A DNA stretch of 64,000 nucleotides from Guyanagaster necrorhizus (GCF_019112545.1 NW_025064891.1:956344-1020343), one strand, 5' to 3'. Counted from the stretch's first letter, positions 1-12,542 are shown. Notes: generated by a model from the letters alone, not told the origin. A program made the numbers and translations.

Positions 1-1402
1 ATCTTCACGCCCAAGAAGCATAGCCAGAAAAGGAGCGCCATAGCACTCCATTTCAAGTCCAGCTCACGAATATTCTGTCCGCAAATAAGGATGGAGAGGA
101 TAGCAAGGGGAAGTGGGGCGAACCCCAAACGGCGCGCAACTAGCGGAGATTGGTCTACATATGTATGCTTCCTCCGACCAACAGCGCTGCCACAGGCGAG
201 GTCCCGACATAAAACGTCCATATACCGAGCATAAACTGTCGGCCGTATATGGTTGAACTTTGTAATAAAGGCGTGCTTGAGAGAGTCCACGAGAAATTCA
301 GATAGCATAACTAACAACACAGGGTATCCTATGGTCCAGAGAACCCCGGCTTGCGACCACCCAAAACTAAGCGGGAGAAGCGCGTCATCAAAAAGTGCTG
401 CGCTTCCTGTAAGATCGATGAGATTCCGAAAGGCTACGGCCAAAAGCATGAGGGAAAGTGTAAAACGCTCTACAATGTCTGCGCATGTGAGTTGGAAGAG
501 ATTGTCTTTTTCAAACTTTTTGAATACGGAAGCTTTGATCTCAACAAACTGGTTGGAAACGAGGAGAGTTAAGAGGGTATGATCGTACGCATTGATGGCG
601 ACATTGAGCGAGAGAAGTTGATACAACATCACGAATGTATGTGAGATGGTGTAAAGGGCAGCGAGGAAGAAGTAGATGATGGGACGGAAAGACAACTGGA
701 CTAGACTGGAACGGGAGAAGAGGCAATCGAGAATATCCTGGCCAATGGAAGCACACAAACGGTCCGCCATCTCGAGCGCGTTAAATATTACATACAACTT
801 TATCGTATCCTGACCGCGTATGGTGTGGTATATCTTGCTTGCGTCCGTCAGCGGGATACAGATGAGGGTTGTAACCACAAGCAGCAGCGCTCGTAGCAAG
901 TCCGCCTTCTGAGAAGGCGGGAGCCGCTTGAAGGATATCAAACGCCACAGTGCGATGGCAAAGCGAATCGGGAGGATGGTGAATGTGTATAGAAACGAGT
1001 CCAGGCAAAGCAGATACCCAAAACCAATAATCTGAAAGATGTCAATATCATTTAAACTTATGAGTGAACTTGACTCACATGCTCAATCGCTATAGGAATA
1101 TTGAGGAAATTGCTAACACGCTCCCATTTCAACTCCTGGTGTGAATCAAAGTCCGTTGCCAGAAGCTCTTCCCGTAGGTAATCCCAAAGTGAGAATGGCG
1201 GTGAAGGTATTTTATTGAAAATGGCAGGCGTGGGTGACACTGGCGTAGATGAGGACGGAGAAGGGGAAATGGGAGTGGGTGGCAGCGATGCATATGCAAG
1301 AACGCTATCTTGTGGAATGTGTGGCAAATGATCAAGCGACGCTGGACGACGGCGGAGGGATGGATTCCATTGATCTGATTTGACTTTGGATTTACGAGCC
1401 AT
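1..1402 (-). CDS. TAPT1/Emp65-family membrane protein (C-terminus cut by window edge)
   Basis: Two exons are visible, 1402-1079 and 1031 to the window edge, joined in phase 0 across a GTGAGT..CAG intron, giving at least 450 residues with the C-terminus missing. The N-terminal ~75 residues are Ser/Pro-rich. The rest is a polytopic membrane protein with several hydrophobic segments. The motif EFLVDSLKHAFITKFNHI is the signature of the TAPT1/POD1/Emp65 (DUF747) family. In yeast Emp65 works with Slp1 in the ER to protect folding membrane proteins; metazoan TAPT1 is linked to ciliary and ER function. The start is the first ATG of the frame (MARKSKVKSDQW). The family call is secure; the cellular role is inferred from homologs. 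Confidence 0.88.
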
Positions 1403-1717
1403 ACATAAAACAAGAAGTGACGTTCAAGAAAATCTAGCGAAAGAATTATCCTGGAATGCTTGAGCTGTGACGTGGATCCGCACCAGACGCTATAAAATGA
1501 TGATTATCATTTATTTCAGTGATTTAGCTGGCGAGATATCTGTGTTGAAAAGGATAAAACACTGCAACAAAATTGTCTGTTGGAAGTAGGTGTGTAAGAA
1601 GGCCACGTTTTAAGTAGGCGTCAGTCGGCAATTCGGGCCGAAAGGCGATTCGACACAAACGTGACACAGCGGAAGAACAAGGTTACAATTAGTTTATTAA
1701 CAATTTATGCATATTAT

Positions 1718-3777
1718 CTATGCTGGATACACTTGGATCTTGGCCATCTCCCGTATTTTATCAGGGGTCAATGCTCCAAGTTCATCTATTAATGCGGGTA
1801 GAAACGTCCCTCTCCCTTGGACATCCTTTCTCTTTGCTGCCACTTCGGCTGCGATTGTCACAACCAAGACCCTGCCATATAATCCTATCAGGAAGCTCCA
1901 AGACATAGAGGCCAATCACTTACCCTCCAACAGCGCCCCATAATGTTTCGGGACTAATCAAACTCGAACCAGAACTAGTAACAGAGCAGTATGTGGCCAC
2001 ACACGAGCCAACAATACAGCCCGATCCTGTTATCTTACCTAGCATCTCATCGCCGTTCGATAATGCGACTACGTAGAACCCGTCCGAGATGTAATCGACG
2101 GTTCCCGTGAGAACGACGACGCAGCCTATCAGCGGCTATTTCGTTAATTGATGCCAAGACGATATGGAGGCTATAACCGTACGTTCTTTCCGTGCCAAAT
2201 TTCGCACGAAAGATATTGGATCTCGGAATCCAGGGCCAACGCTGTCAACACCTTTCGATAGGACTTCAGTTGACCCAGCAATGGTGGCCAACTCGCCAGC
2301 ATTTCCCTTGATGACACTCGGTTGCCACACATTTAAAAGTGCTTCGAGATTTCGGTCAGGATAACACGAAAGAAGGCGATATGCACGATTACCTTGAACA
2401 GAGCCTTTCCTGAAACCCGATGCACCGACTCCTACCGGATCAAGAACCACCGGCTTATGATTTCTATTGGCATAGTAGCCTTTGTATCACATCTGTGAGT
2501 AACAGGTCGTCATCCAAAGTGTAGTAGAATACACACCGGCTTTGAGCATCCCTTCTAGTGTCGCATTTGTAAGGGTGCCGATGTTGATCAAGCACGCACC
2601 GCACACTTTGGCTATATCTTCCATTTCTTGGGCGTCGAAAGCCATAATGGGACTGGCTCCAAGTGCGAGGGTGATGTTGGCAGATTGTGTTGACACTACA
2701 TTGTTGGTGATCTTTGGAAAAGGTGAGAGATTGATGACACGGAACTGATTAGACAAACCTGGTGTATCAAAGGGTTCGACTCCCTCACACCGCTCATGAC
2801 TCTGATAACCTCTTCTATGATGGAGTCCGGTTGTAAAATGGACATGCACTTAAAGGAGGCTGTGTTATCCTTGAACATGTGAAGGACACTCCTCAATTCT
2901 TCAGAAACAGTCCTGGGATCCCGAGAGGCCACGATTTCAGAAACAACGGCGACGCCATCCAAAGAATGACCCGTACATGAGACTGAGCCATGAAGAATTC
3001 GCATTAGGTTGGATTGTTTGATCCCACCTAAGATTCCGGTCAGCAACTCAGAGCACTAAGAAATTCTATTCACCAATAGCAACAGCTTTCACTTTTGTCC
3101 CATCTAATGCTTCTAGCAATCGTCCAACGCCTCTAACACCGACTTCTGGATCGGTCAACTTTTTCGTCTGTGTTCCGTACACGGCTCCAATACCGATATA
3201 ATCTGCGCCGCTTCGAACAGCTTGTTCCACGTGCTCGAGGGTATTGCATGATACTCCGATTATGGCCTCTGGAGGTAGGAGCTTTCGGGCGATGTCTATC
3301 GGCATGTCCGTCTGGCCTAGGTGAACACCTCGTGCTCCGACAGCCAATGCAACATCAATACGGTCATTGACAAACAGTGGCACGTTATATTTGTCACAGA
3401 GAGTCTTCGATGCTGTAGCAACCGAGAGGAACTAAGGGGTTCAGAATAAATTGGCAGGCTATCGTTGGAAGTACCTCTACTGTATCAGCGGTCTTTTCTC
3501 TTATTTGAACGACTGTTACGCCACCAATCAAAGACTGTAATCAAGGTGGTTAAATAAATGAAGATGAAGCAGAGGATATAACTCACTTCTTCCAACGAAC
3601 GAAGGTAGTCCTGTAAAGGAAACGATTAGCCGTATATGCGCTTCAAAAAAATGTACATACCATCCCATGAGGAAGCATATCTCGTCCTGTTACAAGATAC
3701 AGAGAATAGTCAATGTCATCCCCATTGCTAGTCATAATGAATGGCACTGGAAGAACTCGACAGTGCCTTGACGTCAT
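1718..3777 (-). CDS. THI6: Bifunctional thiamine-phosphate synthase / hydroxyethylthiazole kinase
   Basis: Ten exons (3777-3661, 3610-3587, 3534-3475, 3431-3074, 3027-2759, 2711-2537, 2479-2393, 2341-2183, 2125-1924, 1871-1718) close in frame to 534 residues, the usual fungal THI6 length. The N-terminal half is thiamine-phosphate synthase: YSLYLVTGRDMLP, VTVVQIREKTADT, PLFVNDRIDVALA, GVHLGQTDMP, then GADYIGIGAVYGTQTKK. The C-terminal half is thiazole kinase: NNVVSTQSANITLALGASP, KPVVLDPVGVGASGFRK, SVIKGNAGELATIAG, ERCVVVLTG and KITGSGCIVGS. It couples HMP-PP to HET-P and phosphorylates salvaged thiazole. An in-frame ATG at 3735 could also start the protein. Its 5' end faces SOF1 across 126 bp. 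Confidence 0.95.
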
Positions 3778-3903
3778 CTTCAGCAATGAGTTTGCTGTTG
3801 TTGATTGCTAAGGGCCCAGGTGCATAGCCACATTTTTATGACGTTGGACCACGTGCTTGAAATTTCTTTTTCGAATTTTCAATTTAAATTAAGGACCACC
3901 ACC
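3778..3903. promoter_or_regulatory. Shared divergent promoter THI6 / SOF1
   Basis: This 126 bp gap separates two divergent start codons, so it must serve both genes. It holds a CACGTG at 3850-3855 and an AT-rich run (GAAATTTC, GAATTTTC) resembling the RRPE element of fungal ribosome-biogenesis genes. Binding is inferred. Confidence 0.5.
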
Positions 3904-5546
3904 ATGGTTGTAAGTTAATTTTGGTAACGCTACCGTGCATCCACTCATGTCCTTATAGAAAATATCCGTTTTGCAACATGCACCATCGTTGCATCTCCCT
4001 ACTCGACTAGGGGATCCCACACCCGTGTCCCGTAATTTGGATCCTCTTATGCATCCCTTTTCTCGAGCCAGAGAACGAACCAGGGCTCTGAATGCCGCAA
4101 AAATGGAAAGGATGTTTGCGAAACCCTTTGTCGCTAGTCTTGAAGGCCACGTTGACGCGGTGGAGGTACTGATGCGGAAACCAGGTGACCTTAGTACAGT
4201 CGCAAGTGGTAGTTGGGATGGAGGTACGCTCTCACCCCGTAACGGTGAATCTGCCTTTAAAGAAAGGATATCACAGGAATAATTATCCATAATATCTCCA
4301 TGAGAACCCATCTACTCCGACTGCCTCGAGCTCATAAAGGCAAAGTATCCGGACTGTGTTTCACAGAAAGCTCGAGGCTGCTTAGTTGCGGAGTGGATCG
4401 TAATATTAAGATGTGGGATACGGAATCTGGCTCGGTGAGCATTACGTTACTATCTTGCTTCTAAATCCACGAATCGTGTGCCCAGGACCAGCCTGTGATG
4501 GTATTTCCGGGCAAAAACGCGTTCAAGTAAGTACCATATCATTATTCTGGTTTGGGTGCACATTATAACAGGGTTATAGCTCGATAGATCATCATCGCTC
4601 CGATCCCGTGTTTGCCACTGCCTCAAATTTCATTCAAGTATGGGACGAATCAAAGTAGTTCCATAGTGTCGTCGTTGGCTTGAGTCCGTTTTGACCATCA
4701 TTACACAGAACTTCCGCAATATCCAACCTGACATTTCCTACATCAACCGAAACAATAACGTCGGTCCGGTTTAATCAAAGCGAACCGAGCGTATTGGCAA
4801 GTGTAGGGTCTGATCGGACATGCACCTTGTACGACATTCGAACAGGCAAAGCAGAGCGGCGGGTCGTGATGCAGTTCAGCTCCAACGCTCTCTCATGGTG
4901 TCCAACCCATCCAACTACGTTGTTGCTAGCCTCCGAAGACCATAATTTATACACATTTGACATTCGTTATCTATCAACGCCAACACAAATATACAAGGCA
5001 CATGTTGCAGCAGTTATGAGCTGCGAATGGGCACCAACAGGATTAGAATTCGTCAGTGGTGGGTGGGACCGGACCGTGAGGATATGGAAAAAAGACAAGG
5101 GCAGCGGCGAGGATGTCTTCCATGGCAAGCGCATGGGACGAGTATCGTCGACAATCTTCACCAACGACGCTAGGTTTGTGATCTCGGGCTCGGACGATGG
5201 GAACGTTCGTGTCTGGAAAGCAAACGCGTCCGAGAAGCTTGGAGTAGTCAATGCCCGAGAACGGGCAGCTATTGAATATCGCGGGAAGCTTGTGGAGCGG
5301 TGGAAGATGGACAAGGAGGTTAGCAAGGTTGCCAGGTATGCATTGTCATTTTTTAATCTTTAGGTTTCTGAGAGCTATTTCAGAACGCGACACTTGCCGA
5401 AACCTGTTTATCAAGCCTCGAAACTCAAAAGAACGATGCTTGAGGCCCGGAGGGTCAAGGATGAACGTCGGCGCAAGCATACCAGAGAAGGAGAAAGTAA
5501 GCCCAAGGCCGAAAAGAGGAAGGCGGTTATTGCTGAGCAAAGTTGA
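3904..5546 (+). CDS. SOF1: WD40 ribosome biogenesis protein Sof1/DCAF13
   Basis: Seven exons (3904-3909, 3959-4223, 4277-4434, 4486-4526, 4580-4654, 4709-5335, 5384-5546) give 444 residues, matching human DCAF13 (445). The first exon is only 6 nt (Met-Val); joining it to AAA ATA TCC gives MVKISVL, the conserved start of the family. Diagnostic stretches are SRNLDPLMHPFSRARERT, LNAAKMERMFAKPF, SVGSDRTCTLYDIRTGK, a run of WD40 repeats, SGSDDGNVRVWK and the Sof1 C-terminal domain (TRHLPKPVYQASKLKRTM). The tail is basic. Sof1 binds U3 snoRNP in the nucleolar SSU processome and is needed for 18S rRNA maturation. Confidence 0.94.
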
Positions 5547-5740
5547 TGTTCTGGTATTCGTTATGTAAGATTACACTGGCCCTCTCAGGCTCATCGACAT
5601 GAGTACTGATGGTGCCCGTAGATTTACACCACTATCGCCGCTCCCTACTTTGGTTGTACATATAATTTTCAGTCTAGACAACTATTTCGAGTAGCCGGCG
5701 GCAGTTGACTGACTGAACCTTGATTTCTTATCGTCAATCA

Positions 5741-6847
5741 ATGGATCTCGAACTGAAAGATGTGCACATTCTCGTCACCGGTACGCGCTCACAGACATGG
5801 CGGATATCACATCGTCTCAGTCGTCTAAACAGGGGCTAGCGGGGGCATTGGCCTAGAGACGGCTTCTGAATTTCTGAGCATGTCCAGTTTCCTCTTACAA
5901 CTATATCCGTACTTACAACCCTTGACATGCTTCAGAGCAAGGTGCCAGGGTCACAGCGCATTACAACACGAAACGTGAACCATTGCTCGGTCTTCTTTCC
6001 GGTTATGGCCCCGGGCGCATTCAGGCAGTCCAGGCAAACCTGATTTCAGAGAAAGAAGTGGATTCTTTGTTCCATGATGCGTCTGCAGCATATGGCGTAG
6101 TACAAGTTGCCGTTATCAATCACGCTATATACGTTGCTGAAGACATACCCGTGAAAGACATGTCGCTCGAGCAGTGGAAGACCACTTTGGACGTCAACCT
6201 CACCTCCACATTTCTCGTGGCACGAGGTTACCTGAAACAGCTGGAGCATGCTTCCGACTCGGAAAAAGCCAAGGCATCCCTTTTGTTTGTAGGGTCCTCA
6301 GCTGCCGAATTTGGTGAAGCGAACCATGCTGACTATTCGGCCTCAAAGAGTGGTGTGTTAATGCCAACTTCCCAGTTTACCGACAACGTTCTGACAGATC
6401 ATTTCAAATCTTTAGCGATGATGTATGGTCTCACCAGGACCCTTAAGAATGAGATTGTTAAGATCGCACCTAAGGCGCGGGTCAACTGCGTCGCCCCCGG
6501 GTGGACAAGGACGCCTATGGCAGAAGAGAGTCTCAAGGACCCAAATGTGGTGTACAGGGCAATGGCCACGTAGGGCGTTTCATAGTACAATTACGAGGAG
6601 AAATGCTAACGTATTGACCGTTTCAAGGACCCCTTTGAAGAAGGTTGCAGTGCCGGCAGATGTAGCTACACAAATAGTCGTAATGTCCTCAACCAGGATA
6701 TCAGGTCATGTATCTGGTCAAGTCCTCATGGTTGCAGGCGGCATGGAAGGTAAGCTGCTCATTTCAACTCAGACGAAGCATGTGATCTAATGGTTGGTCG
6801 GGTTTCAAGGGCGGCTTCTCAATGGGCCCCAGGACATCGATCTATAA
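5741..6847 (+). CDS. Short-chain dehydrogenase/reductase
   Basis: Six exons (5741-5780, 5833-5877, 5936-6352, 6416-6569, 6628-6749, 6810-6847) encode 271 residues of a classical SDR. Visible are the Rossmann motif TGASGGIG (residues 13-20), an INHA variant of the NAG motif, a catalytic Ser in FVGSSAAEFG, and the catalytic YSASK (Tyr about 162, Lys about 166), followed by VNCVAPGWTRTPM. Substrate and cofactor preference cannot be read from the sequence. Intron 2 has a GC donor (GCATGT at 5878). Intron 3 (6353-6415) is 63 nt without stops, so it reads through in frame but would break the YSASK-AMMYG helix. Confidence 0.88.
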
Positions 6848-7570
6848 GTGCACCGGTTATGCGTCCGAGTTCTAGGCCAGCCAATAGGCGAGCTTGCGAC
6901 TAACAAGGAAGATAAGAGATTGATATCTGTAAAATTTTTCTTGTCACAGGCATCTCTCTACTACTTGGCTATGAACAGGATGTAGCATTGTGAGCAGGTC
7001 TTTGATCCCCCATAGCGCCAAAAGATGACTTGCATTTTAATAACAAACTGTCCGCTAAATATACCACTCAACGAAACGCAGTATTCGATAGATCTGAGCG
7101 ACGAGTAAGGATGTAAATTAACAGCGCCAACATTGAGAGATGCAAGGGGTCGCTATGAACAAGACCGCCAGTTTTGAATCCTGCCTTCAAGATGGTCCCT
7201 TGATTACCCTGACAGTGTAACTTCTCAGATCGAGTTTCACGCATATCATCGCGTTGCTTTCAAAGAGCAAGCATGATAGTATCTCACGGTTGACACGGGC
7301 CTGGTCCATAGAGAGGTATGAACAAAAATATGATTACGAGGTTGCAGCAACACAGCTTGTCAACAATAGGATGAATGAGCAGACATGTAGCACAACCATA
7401 AGTCGGTTAGAAGGGCAAGGATAGGTAAAATCCAAAGCGACAATATTCTTTGACCTTCGGCGGAGAGTTCTTTTAGTAGATGGGATCATCATGTGGATGT
7501 TGCCGCCGCTTGAGAGCCTTGTGGAACAGACATTATGTATTGAGTATGGGTATCGAGAAACAGGAAATCA
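6848..7570. other. Convergent intergenic region
   Basis: 3' regions of the SDR and caprin-like genes. I see no convincing gene, RNA or repeat here. Confidence 0.5.
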
Positions 7571-9456
7571 CTAACCTCCTCGGCCTCGGCCCCTTCCGCT
7601 ACGACCACGATTCTCGCCATCGCCTCTGCCTCGATGACCCCCTACCAAAAACGTCAGCCGCTGGGCAAGATCAGGGTGAAAACACGAACCGCCCCCTCGT
7701 TCACCGCCTCTGTAGCCGCCCCGTCCACGATCACCACCCCGGAAGCCGCGATCCCCACCACGGAAACCGTTACCTCTGTATCCACCACGATCACCACCGC
7801 GGAAGCCATTTCCCCTGCCTCTACCGCCTCGAATGCTCCGGGCCTGTGTGAAACCATCATCTTCCTGTGCTGGCATGGGTGCGACAGTCTCTTCGACATG
7901 TCCATTCACCTGAAGCTGGGGCTGAGGCTGAGGCTGAGGCTGGGGCTGGGGCTGAGGTTGATCCTCATCAGCTGGTCCACCGACAGGTGTGGCGGAACCG
8001 GAAGTGCCGAACTTGGCGTGTAGCCCATCAATGGAAGGAAGACCATCCTCTTCATCTGCCCAGTCAATGGCCCCGCCGGCAGTACCGGGTGCCTAAGATT
8101 TATATTTATGAGCATGGAGAATAATAAAGGCAAGCATAAAAATACATACCTGTTCTTCAGGCTGCACCTCTACATTCCCGTTGGCTGCGACGGGCTCAGG
8201 AACCACACTTTGAATTGGTTCCTCAGCGATAGGCTCGATGGCGTCGGCCCGTTCAACCCACTCTGCACTACTTTCAAAGGATGGCGACTCAAGTTCACTG
8301 GCCTGCATGAAATGGAAACTACTTGAAGATGCTGGCAGAGCAGAAATACCAGAAACAGGAACAGGTTCAGTAGCTGTAGAAGCGGGGGAGTCAGGACGGT
8401 CCTGGGCGTTCGCCTCAGGTTCTTCTGGGGCGGGCGTGAGTGGGCGGGGATGCAGGCCATTGTTCGCGATCTCCAGCAAATGTGAATCTGATGTGACATT
8501 AGTCCGGAGATCGACCAAGGTAATAAAGCGCGTACAAGAGGTTCCTTCATACTCGCCCGAGCCTGTCAACAGGCCGTTCACTACAACATTCCTCGACTCT
8601 CCATCTTCTCCCATTAGAACATCGCATGCCGAGAACACAAGGTTTAGTTCTTCTTGACTCAATTGCAGAGGGAGATCGCCAGACGCCAAAAGTGACCGGA
8701 AACGAAGGAAGAGAAGGATTTGGGACGTTTTTAATGTCATTTCTTGCTATAAAAGCGTTATTTAAGAAAAGCTGGGATTGGATTTAATCGTTATTCTCAC
8801 CTCAGTCGTAGTAATGGCCTGATTGACCCGTATCTCCTGTATTTTCTTGGCTTCTGCCACTTTTTGCACTATTTCTACGGCCAGCTCAGACTCGTGTACC
8901 TTTTTAGTGTTTGTAAATGAAAAGAACAGAAACGCAAGAAATACGATACCTCGACTGCCTTCTTGACATCGGCTAGTTCTTTCTGGATGGCTTCCAATGT
9001 CGGAAGCGTCTTCAAAATACGCTTCTGATCATCGTTCAGCTTTTCGGGGTCCGTTGTAGCGTACGATGATATCCGCAACTACGATACCTCTGTAAGTACT
9101 TCCAGTGCTCAATTAACAAAAGGACGTACAATTTTTTTGTTGGCAGCTTTGAGACGTTTATTGATGAGCTCTACGATGGGGCTTGTCTTGAGGGGTACCT
9201 CAGGCTCAGGCTCAGCCGCTGCAACTGGTGCCTCCTCCTGAACTATTGCCTCTTGCACACCTGCGCCGTTCTGTACATCAACATTTTCCCCCTCTTGCTC
9301 AACGACAGTATTAGGTTCAGGAGTAGCGACAGGGGAATTCGGGTTAGATTCGTTGGCCTTGGCCTTAGCCTTTCGTTTTTTTTTGATCTGGGATTTTGTC
9401 AGTGGAGGTGGTGGAGGAGCACCTGGAACGATGCGTTGAGGTGATGCTTCGACCAT
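7571..9456 (-). CDS. Caprin-like RGG-box RNA-binding protein
   Basis: Six exons (9456-9130, 9078-8950, 8899-8801, 8746-8150, 8092-7690, 7641-7571) give 541 residues. Residues ~85-185 form a coiled, charged domain (LINKRLKAANKKILRI, LNDDQKRILKTLPTLEAIQK, then LPLQLSQEELNLV). It is followed by an acidic/Pro-rich linker, a Gln-Pro repeat at 7913-7960 and a C-terminal tail of RGG/FRGGDRG repeats. Order and spacing resemble metazoan caprin: helical HR1 region with a Lys-rich start, LNxDQ, the LSEEE-type helix and C-terminal RGG. Caprins bind mRNA and nucleate stress granules. The final 48-nt intron (7689-7642) has no stop but has a CTGAC branch site, so it is probably spliced. The ortholog claim is inference. 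Confidence 0.72.
7913..7960. repeat. Gln-Pro coding hexamer repeat
   Basis: Imperfect repeat of GGGGCT/GAGGCT units encoding a (QP)n run within the caprin-like gene on the minus strand. Confidence 0.7.
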
Positions 9457-9751
9457 GGTGAGCAATGGAAAAGTTGAAGCAAGGAAAGATAAATCTAGGA
9501 GGTACCGAGTAAGCAAAGATGGCTGTTGAGCGCTGACGAAAGCCTTTTTTTTTTTGAGAAAGTCGGAGACGCGTCTTTCTCACGATCCCCTTACCTCTTG
9601 TCACTATCTGTCGCGTCCGCCGTCGTCATCTGCCAGGACCTCGACGCTCAATATCGCCCCGCTAGTATCTTGTGCAAGAGGCTGCGCTATTATTCAACTA
9701 GGCGATTCACCACCACCTTCTTTTCGACACACCTACACCATTTTATTCAAC
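9457..9751. promoter_or_regulatory. Divergent promoter, caprin-like / BTB genes
   Basis: A 295 bp gap between divergent ATGs with pyrimidine-rich tracts near the BTB start. No specific factor site is recognised. Confidence 0.4.
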
Positions 9752-10888
9752 ATGTTTGCCGATAATAATGACTTCAGTGTGAACCAGTACATCCCTACAA
9801 AGTCCACTCCTTCCCGATACCCTGGTATGTGCTTCAACGATGGAAATATCGCTGTCCTCGCCGGTCAATACTACTTCCTTGTACATCAAGTATTGCTTTG
9901 TCGCCATTCTCCGGCTTTGGACTCTGCTATCAAGGCTCTTGATTCTACCTGTTCGCCGGCCCATCTAGAAGGCCGCCCGGTCCTTCACCTCAACGATGGC
10001 CCAGACGAGATGTATCACTTCTTGTCCGCTCTGTATGATGGAGTGTCAGTCTTACTGCAATCGCATCCTGCACGGTCATCTAACCAAACTCCGTAGATCT
10101 CATATCAAGTATACCAACAAGTCATTTTCGAAGGTTGCATCACTGCTTCGCCTTTGTACGCATTACCAAGTTGGTCATCTTCGCCAAGATTTGCTTCGAG
10201 GATTATCAGCTACGTGGCCCACAACGCTTGAAGGTTGGGACGCTCGCGAAGCGGATGCAACGAATGTGGCAGGACTATATGAGTCGCGTGAGAAGTACCC
10301 ACACCCTATGTTAATTTCCGTTGCCATGTTGTTTCAATCATCGCTGACAACCAGTGTAGTCTTGTCATCAACTTGTCTTGCGACATAAGCGCACAGGAGA
10401 TTTTGCCATCTGCCTTCTACGATCTCTCTCGCTCTCCTCCAAGTTCTATCGTCGAAGGTTTCAAAACCTCTGGTATCGGACTATCAAGTGACTGTCTGAT
10501 GAGCTTGCTGAAGGGAAAAGAACGCGCATCTCGATTCCTATCGACTTTTATCGTCAAGCAGCTGGAAAGAAGAGCGCCGGCTTCCAAATGCATCCATCGG
10601 CAACAGTTAGACACCACACACCAGCGCGCCTGTCAAGCGGCTTTCGAGGCGATTACCTTTGAGATTCTCCGTGGTGCCAATGGTGTCGTTTGTCATCGCA
10701 GTTCCGACCCATTATTCGCCATCATGGATGCAGAGCTGATACAGACAACTTACGACAAACAGAACACCGGCCTTCGCCCTTGTAAATATTGTAGGTCAGA
10801 GTTCAGTTCTATAGTTAAAGGGGCTAGGACGGAGTTTTGGCGCTTGCTACCGGAGTGGTTTGGTATTGATGTACCTTCTTGGGACTGA
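9752..10888 (+). CDS. BTB/POZ domain protein
   Basis: Three exons (9752-10044, 10097-10309, 10360-10888) encode 344 residues. The N-terminal third is the BTB fold found in large Agaricomycete families: a DGN motif, VHQVLLCRHSPALD, then VLHLNDGPDEMYHFLSALYDGV. The rest has the conserved agaric tail: LLRLCTHYQVGHLRQDLLRG, LPSAFYDLSR, LLKGKERASRFLSTFIV, AFEAITFEIL, SDPLFAIMDAEL and a CKYC pair. BTB proteins of this type are presumed protein-interaction or E3-ligase adaptors; partners are unknown. It is transcribed divergently from the caprin-like gene. Confidence 0.85.
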
Positions 10889-11497
10889 CGATGTATCCTG
10901 TACTTTCAGCTTAATACCAGTTGCATTTTACTGCTTTCATCGACTTCGGTGTGTTCTTGTATATGTGTGATATCAGATCTAGCCTGATTGTGTGCTCTCG
11001 ATAGTCGCTTGTGATCATTGATCAGGGCGGCTTGGAAGGCGATGCGCGCTCCTTCACAAGAGCGAAGTATCAGTTTGATGTAGTACCACACTCGTACGTG
11101 TTACATCTGTTCGTCGTGTTCCTGATCTAAGCATGGTTACCCAGTAGCAAGCGTCAACATATGTCTAAATCGTGGACTAATGTCTTTGGGCGTACTATTC
11201 CTCTAGCGCTGTCACCGTTTCACGGATTTACACATCGTCTCAAGTGCCGTTCTCCCTCTCATCAACCAACGATTTCAACTACTGTGATCCATAATTAAAA
11301 TGATGTCTTCTCGACTTCTGTGCAGGACCGGAGACGACTACGTTGGATGACCTTATCAACCATTCCTTTAAATGAAAGGGCCTGCGCGGCCTAGTGGTTC
11401 ACTGTCCTGACATCCCTGTGTTGTTACTCTCTTAGTCCATGCTTTAAACTCGGTGCCGCTATATAGACTCACATTCCAAAGCTTTTACTCGTTACAA
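10889..11497. other. Intergenic region upstream of the C2H2 gene
   Basis: No supported gene. It ends with a TATA-like element (GCTATATAGA, about 11458-11467) some 30 bp before the next ATG. Confidence 0.4.
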
Positions 11498-12542
11498 ATG
11501 TCTCGCCGCGTCCCTCCTTCGAAGGATAATGTATCACTGCCTCCGATTTCCCAGATACTCAGTGCGTCTCATCTTCCAAAGAAATGTGCTTGCGCCAACT
11601 TTTAGATACAGATATGCCTTCAGGTCAGCCTCAGAGCTCTACGTTACTGTCGCATGTCCCTGGCAATGGATATGGAGCATATACTCCCCACGGACTACCT
11701 GAATCCCAGGCACGTTTTTGCCCTCTCAAAATTCGATGGTGACTGACTGCTTGTCTTGTTTTCTTCGGCAACAGTCTCGGAGGCACTCTTATGCAGCTCA
11801 TAGTCACGGCGGACCCCAGCCGTACACACTCCCAAACTCAGGGAGTTCTTCATACTACGATCCAGGCTCGGCTAGCCGATCATCAGTGCACTCTGTGCCA
11901 GGCGGACCTTACTATGGCAGCTCGTACACTACACAAGCTGAAACAACGCCCGCGGGAAACCCCTCATACCGCGATTCATTCGGCAATTATTCCTCGGGTA
12001 GCTATCCGCCTGGAAGGTCGGACTACAGGGGTCAAGGGCCAATAGTAGCGACCAATCCCCACTACGCTATTCCTAGTCAGGCGGCTCCCCTGGCCACCTA
12101 TTCTGGCCAGTCAGCCTACCCAGTTTCACGGATCAACAATTTTTCGTCGTGGAATGGTCGGGCCGAAGGAGGAGACTCCACCTCGCGCTCTCGTGAAGGG
12201 TGTGCAGATGACTCCACAAATAAGACGAGATACGAATGCAGCTACTGTGGAAAGGGATTCAGTCGTCCGAGTGCTTTAAAGGTGAGTTCGTAACGTCGCA
12301 ACGTTGATGTCCAATTTGATGAATAGCTTCACCACCAGATCCATGTTATTTCTCACACAGGGGACAAAGGTTGGTGTTTGTATAACTAACGAATACGCTC
12401 TATCTGATCCATCTCTGCAGATTTCGTCTGTCCGGAGGATACATGTCGACGAAGATTCGGTATTCGAAGTAATATGTTACGACACATACGACTTGTCCAC
12501 CAAAACATGCATACCCCGAGTGAGTTCGATGGGACGGAATGA
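11498..12542 (+). CDS. C2H2 zinc-finger protein (first of tandem pair)
   Basis: Five exons (11498-11561, 11606-11709, 11775-12281, 12339-12369, 12421-12542) give 275 residues. The first ~215 residues are low-complexity (Ser, Tyr, Gly, Pro). Two C-terminal zinc fingers follow: C-SY-C-GKGFSRPSALKI-H-VIS-H joined by HTGDK to C-PEDT-C-RRRFGIRSNMLR-H-IRLV-H. The layout suggests a sequence-specific transcription factor with a disordered activation region. Intron 2 uses a GC donor (GCACGT at 11710). In intron 3 an upstream AG would add four residues and break the finger; the CAG at 12336-12338 restores canonical C-X2-C-X12-H-X3-H spacing. It is paralogous to the next gene. Confidence 0.85.

Noticed and set aside
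2768..2785. GGTTCGACTCC resembling a tRNA T-loop
   Set aside because: It is coding sequence of THI6 exon 5 (minus strand), and no cloverleaf can be drawn.
7020..7100. AAGATGA and CTGA about 75 nt apart, C/D snoRNA-like
   Set aside because: No terminal stem and no guide match to rRNA that I can recall; the boxes alone are too common.
7480..8124. Plus-strand Thr/Ser- and Pro-rich open frames
   Set aside because: They are antisense shadows of the RGG and Gln-Pro repeats of the caprin-like gene.
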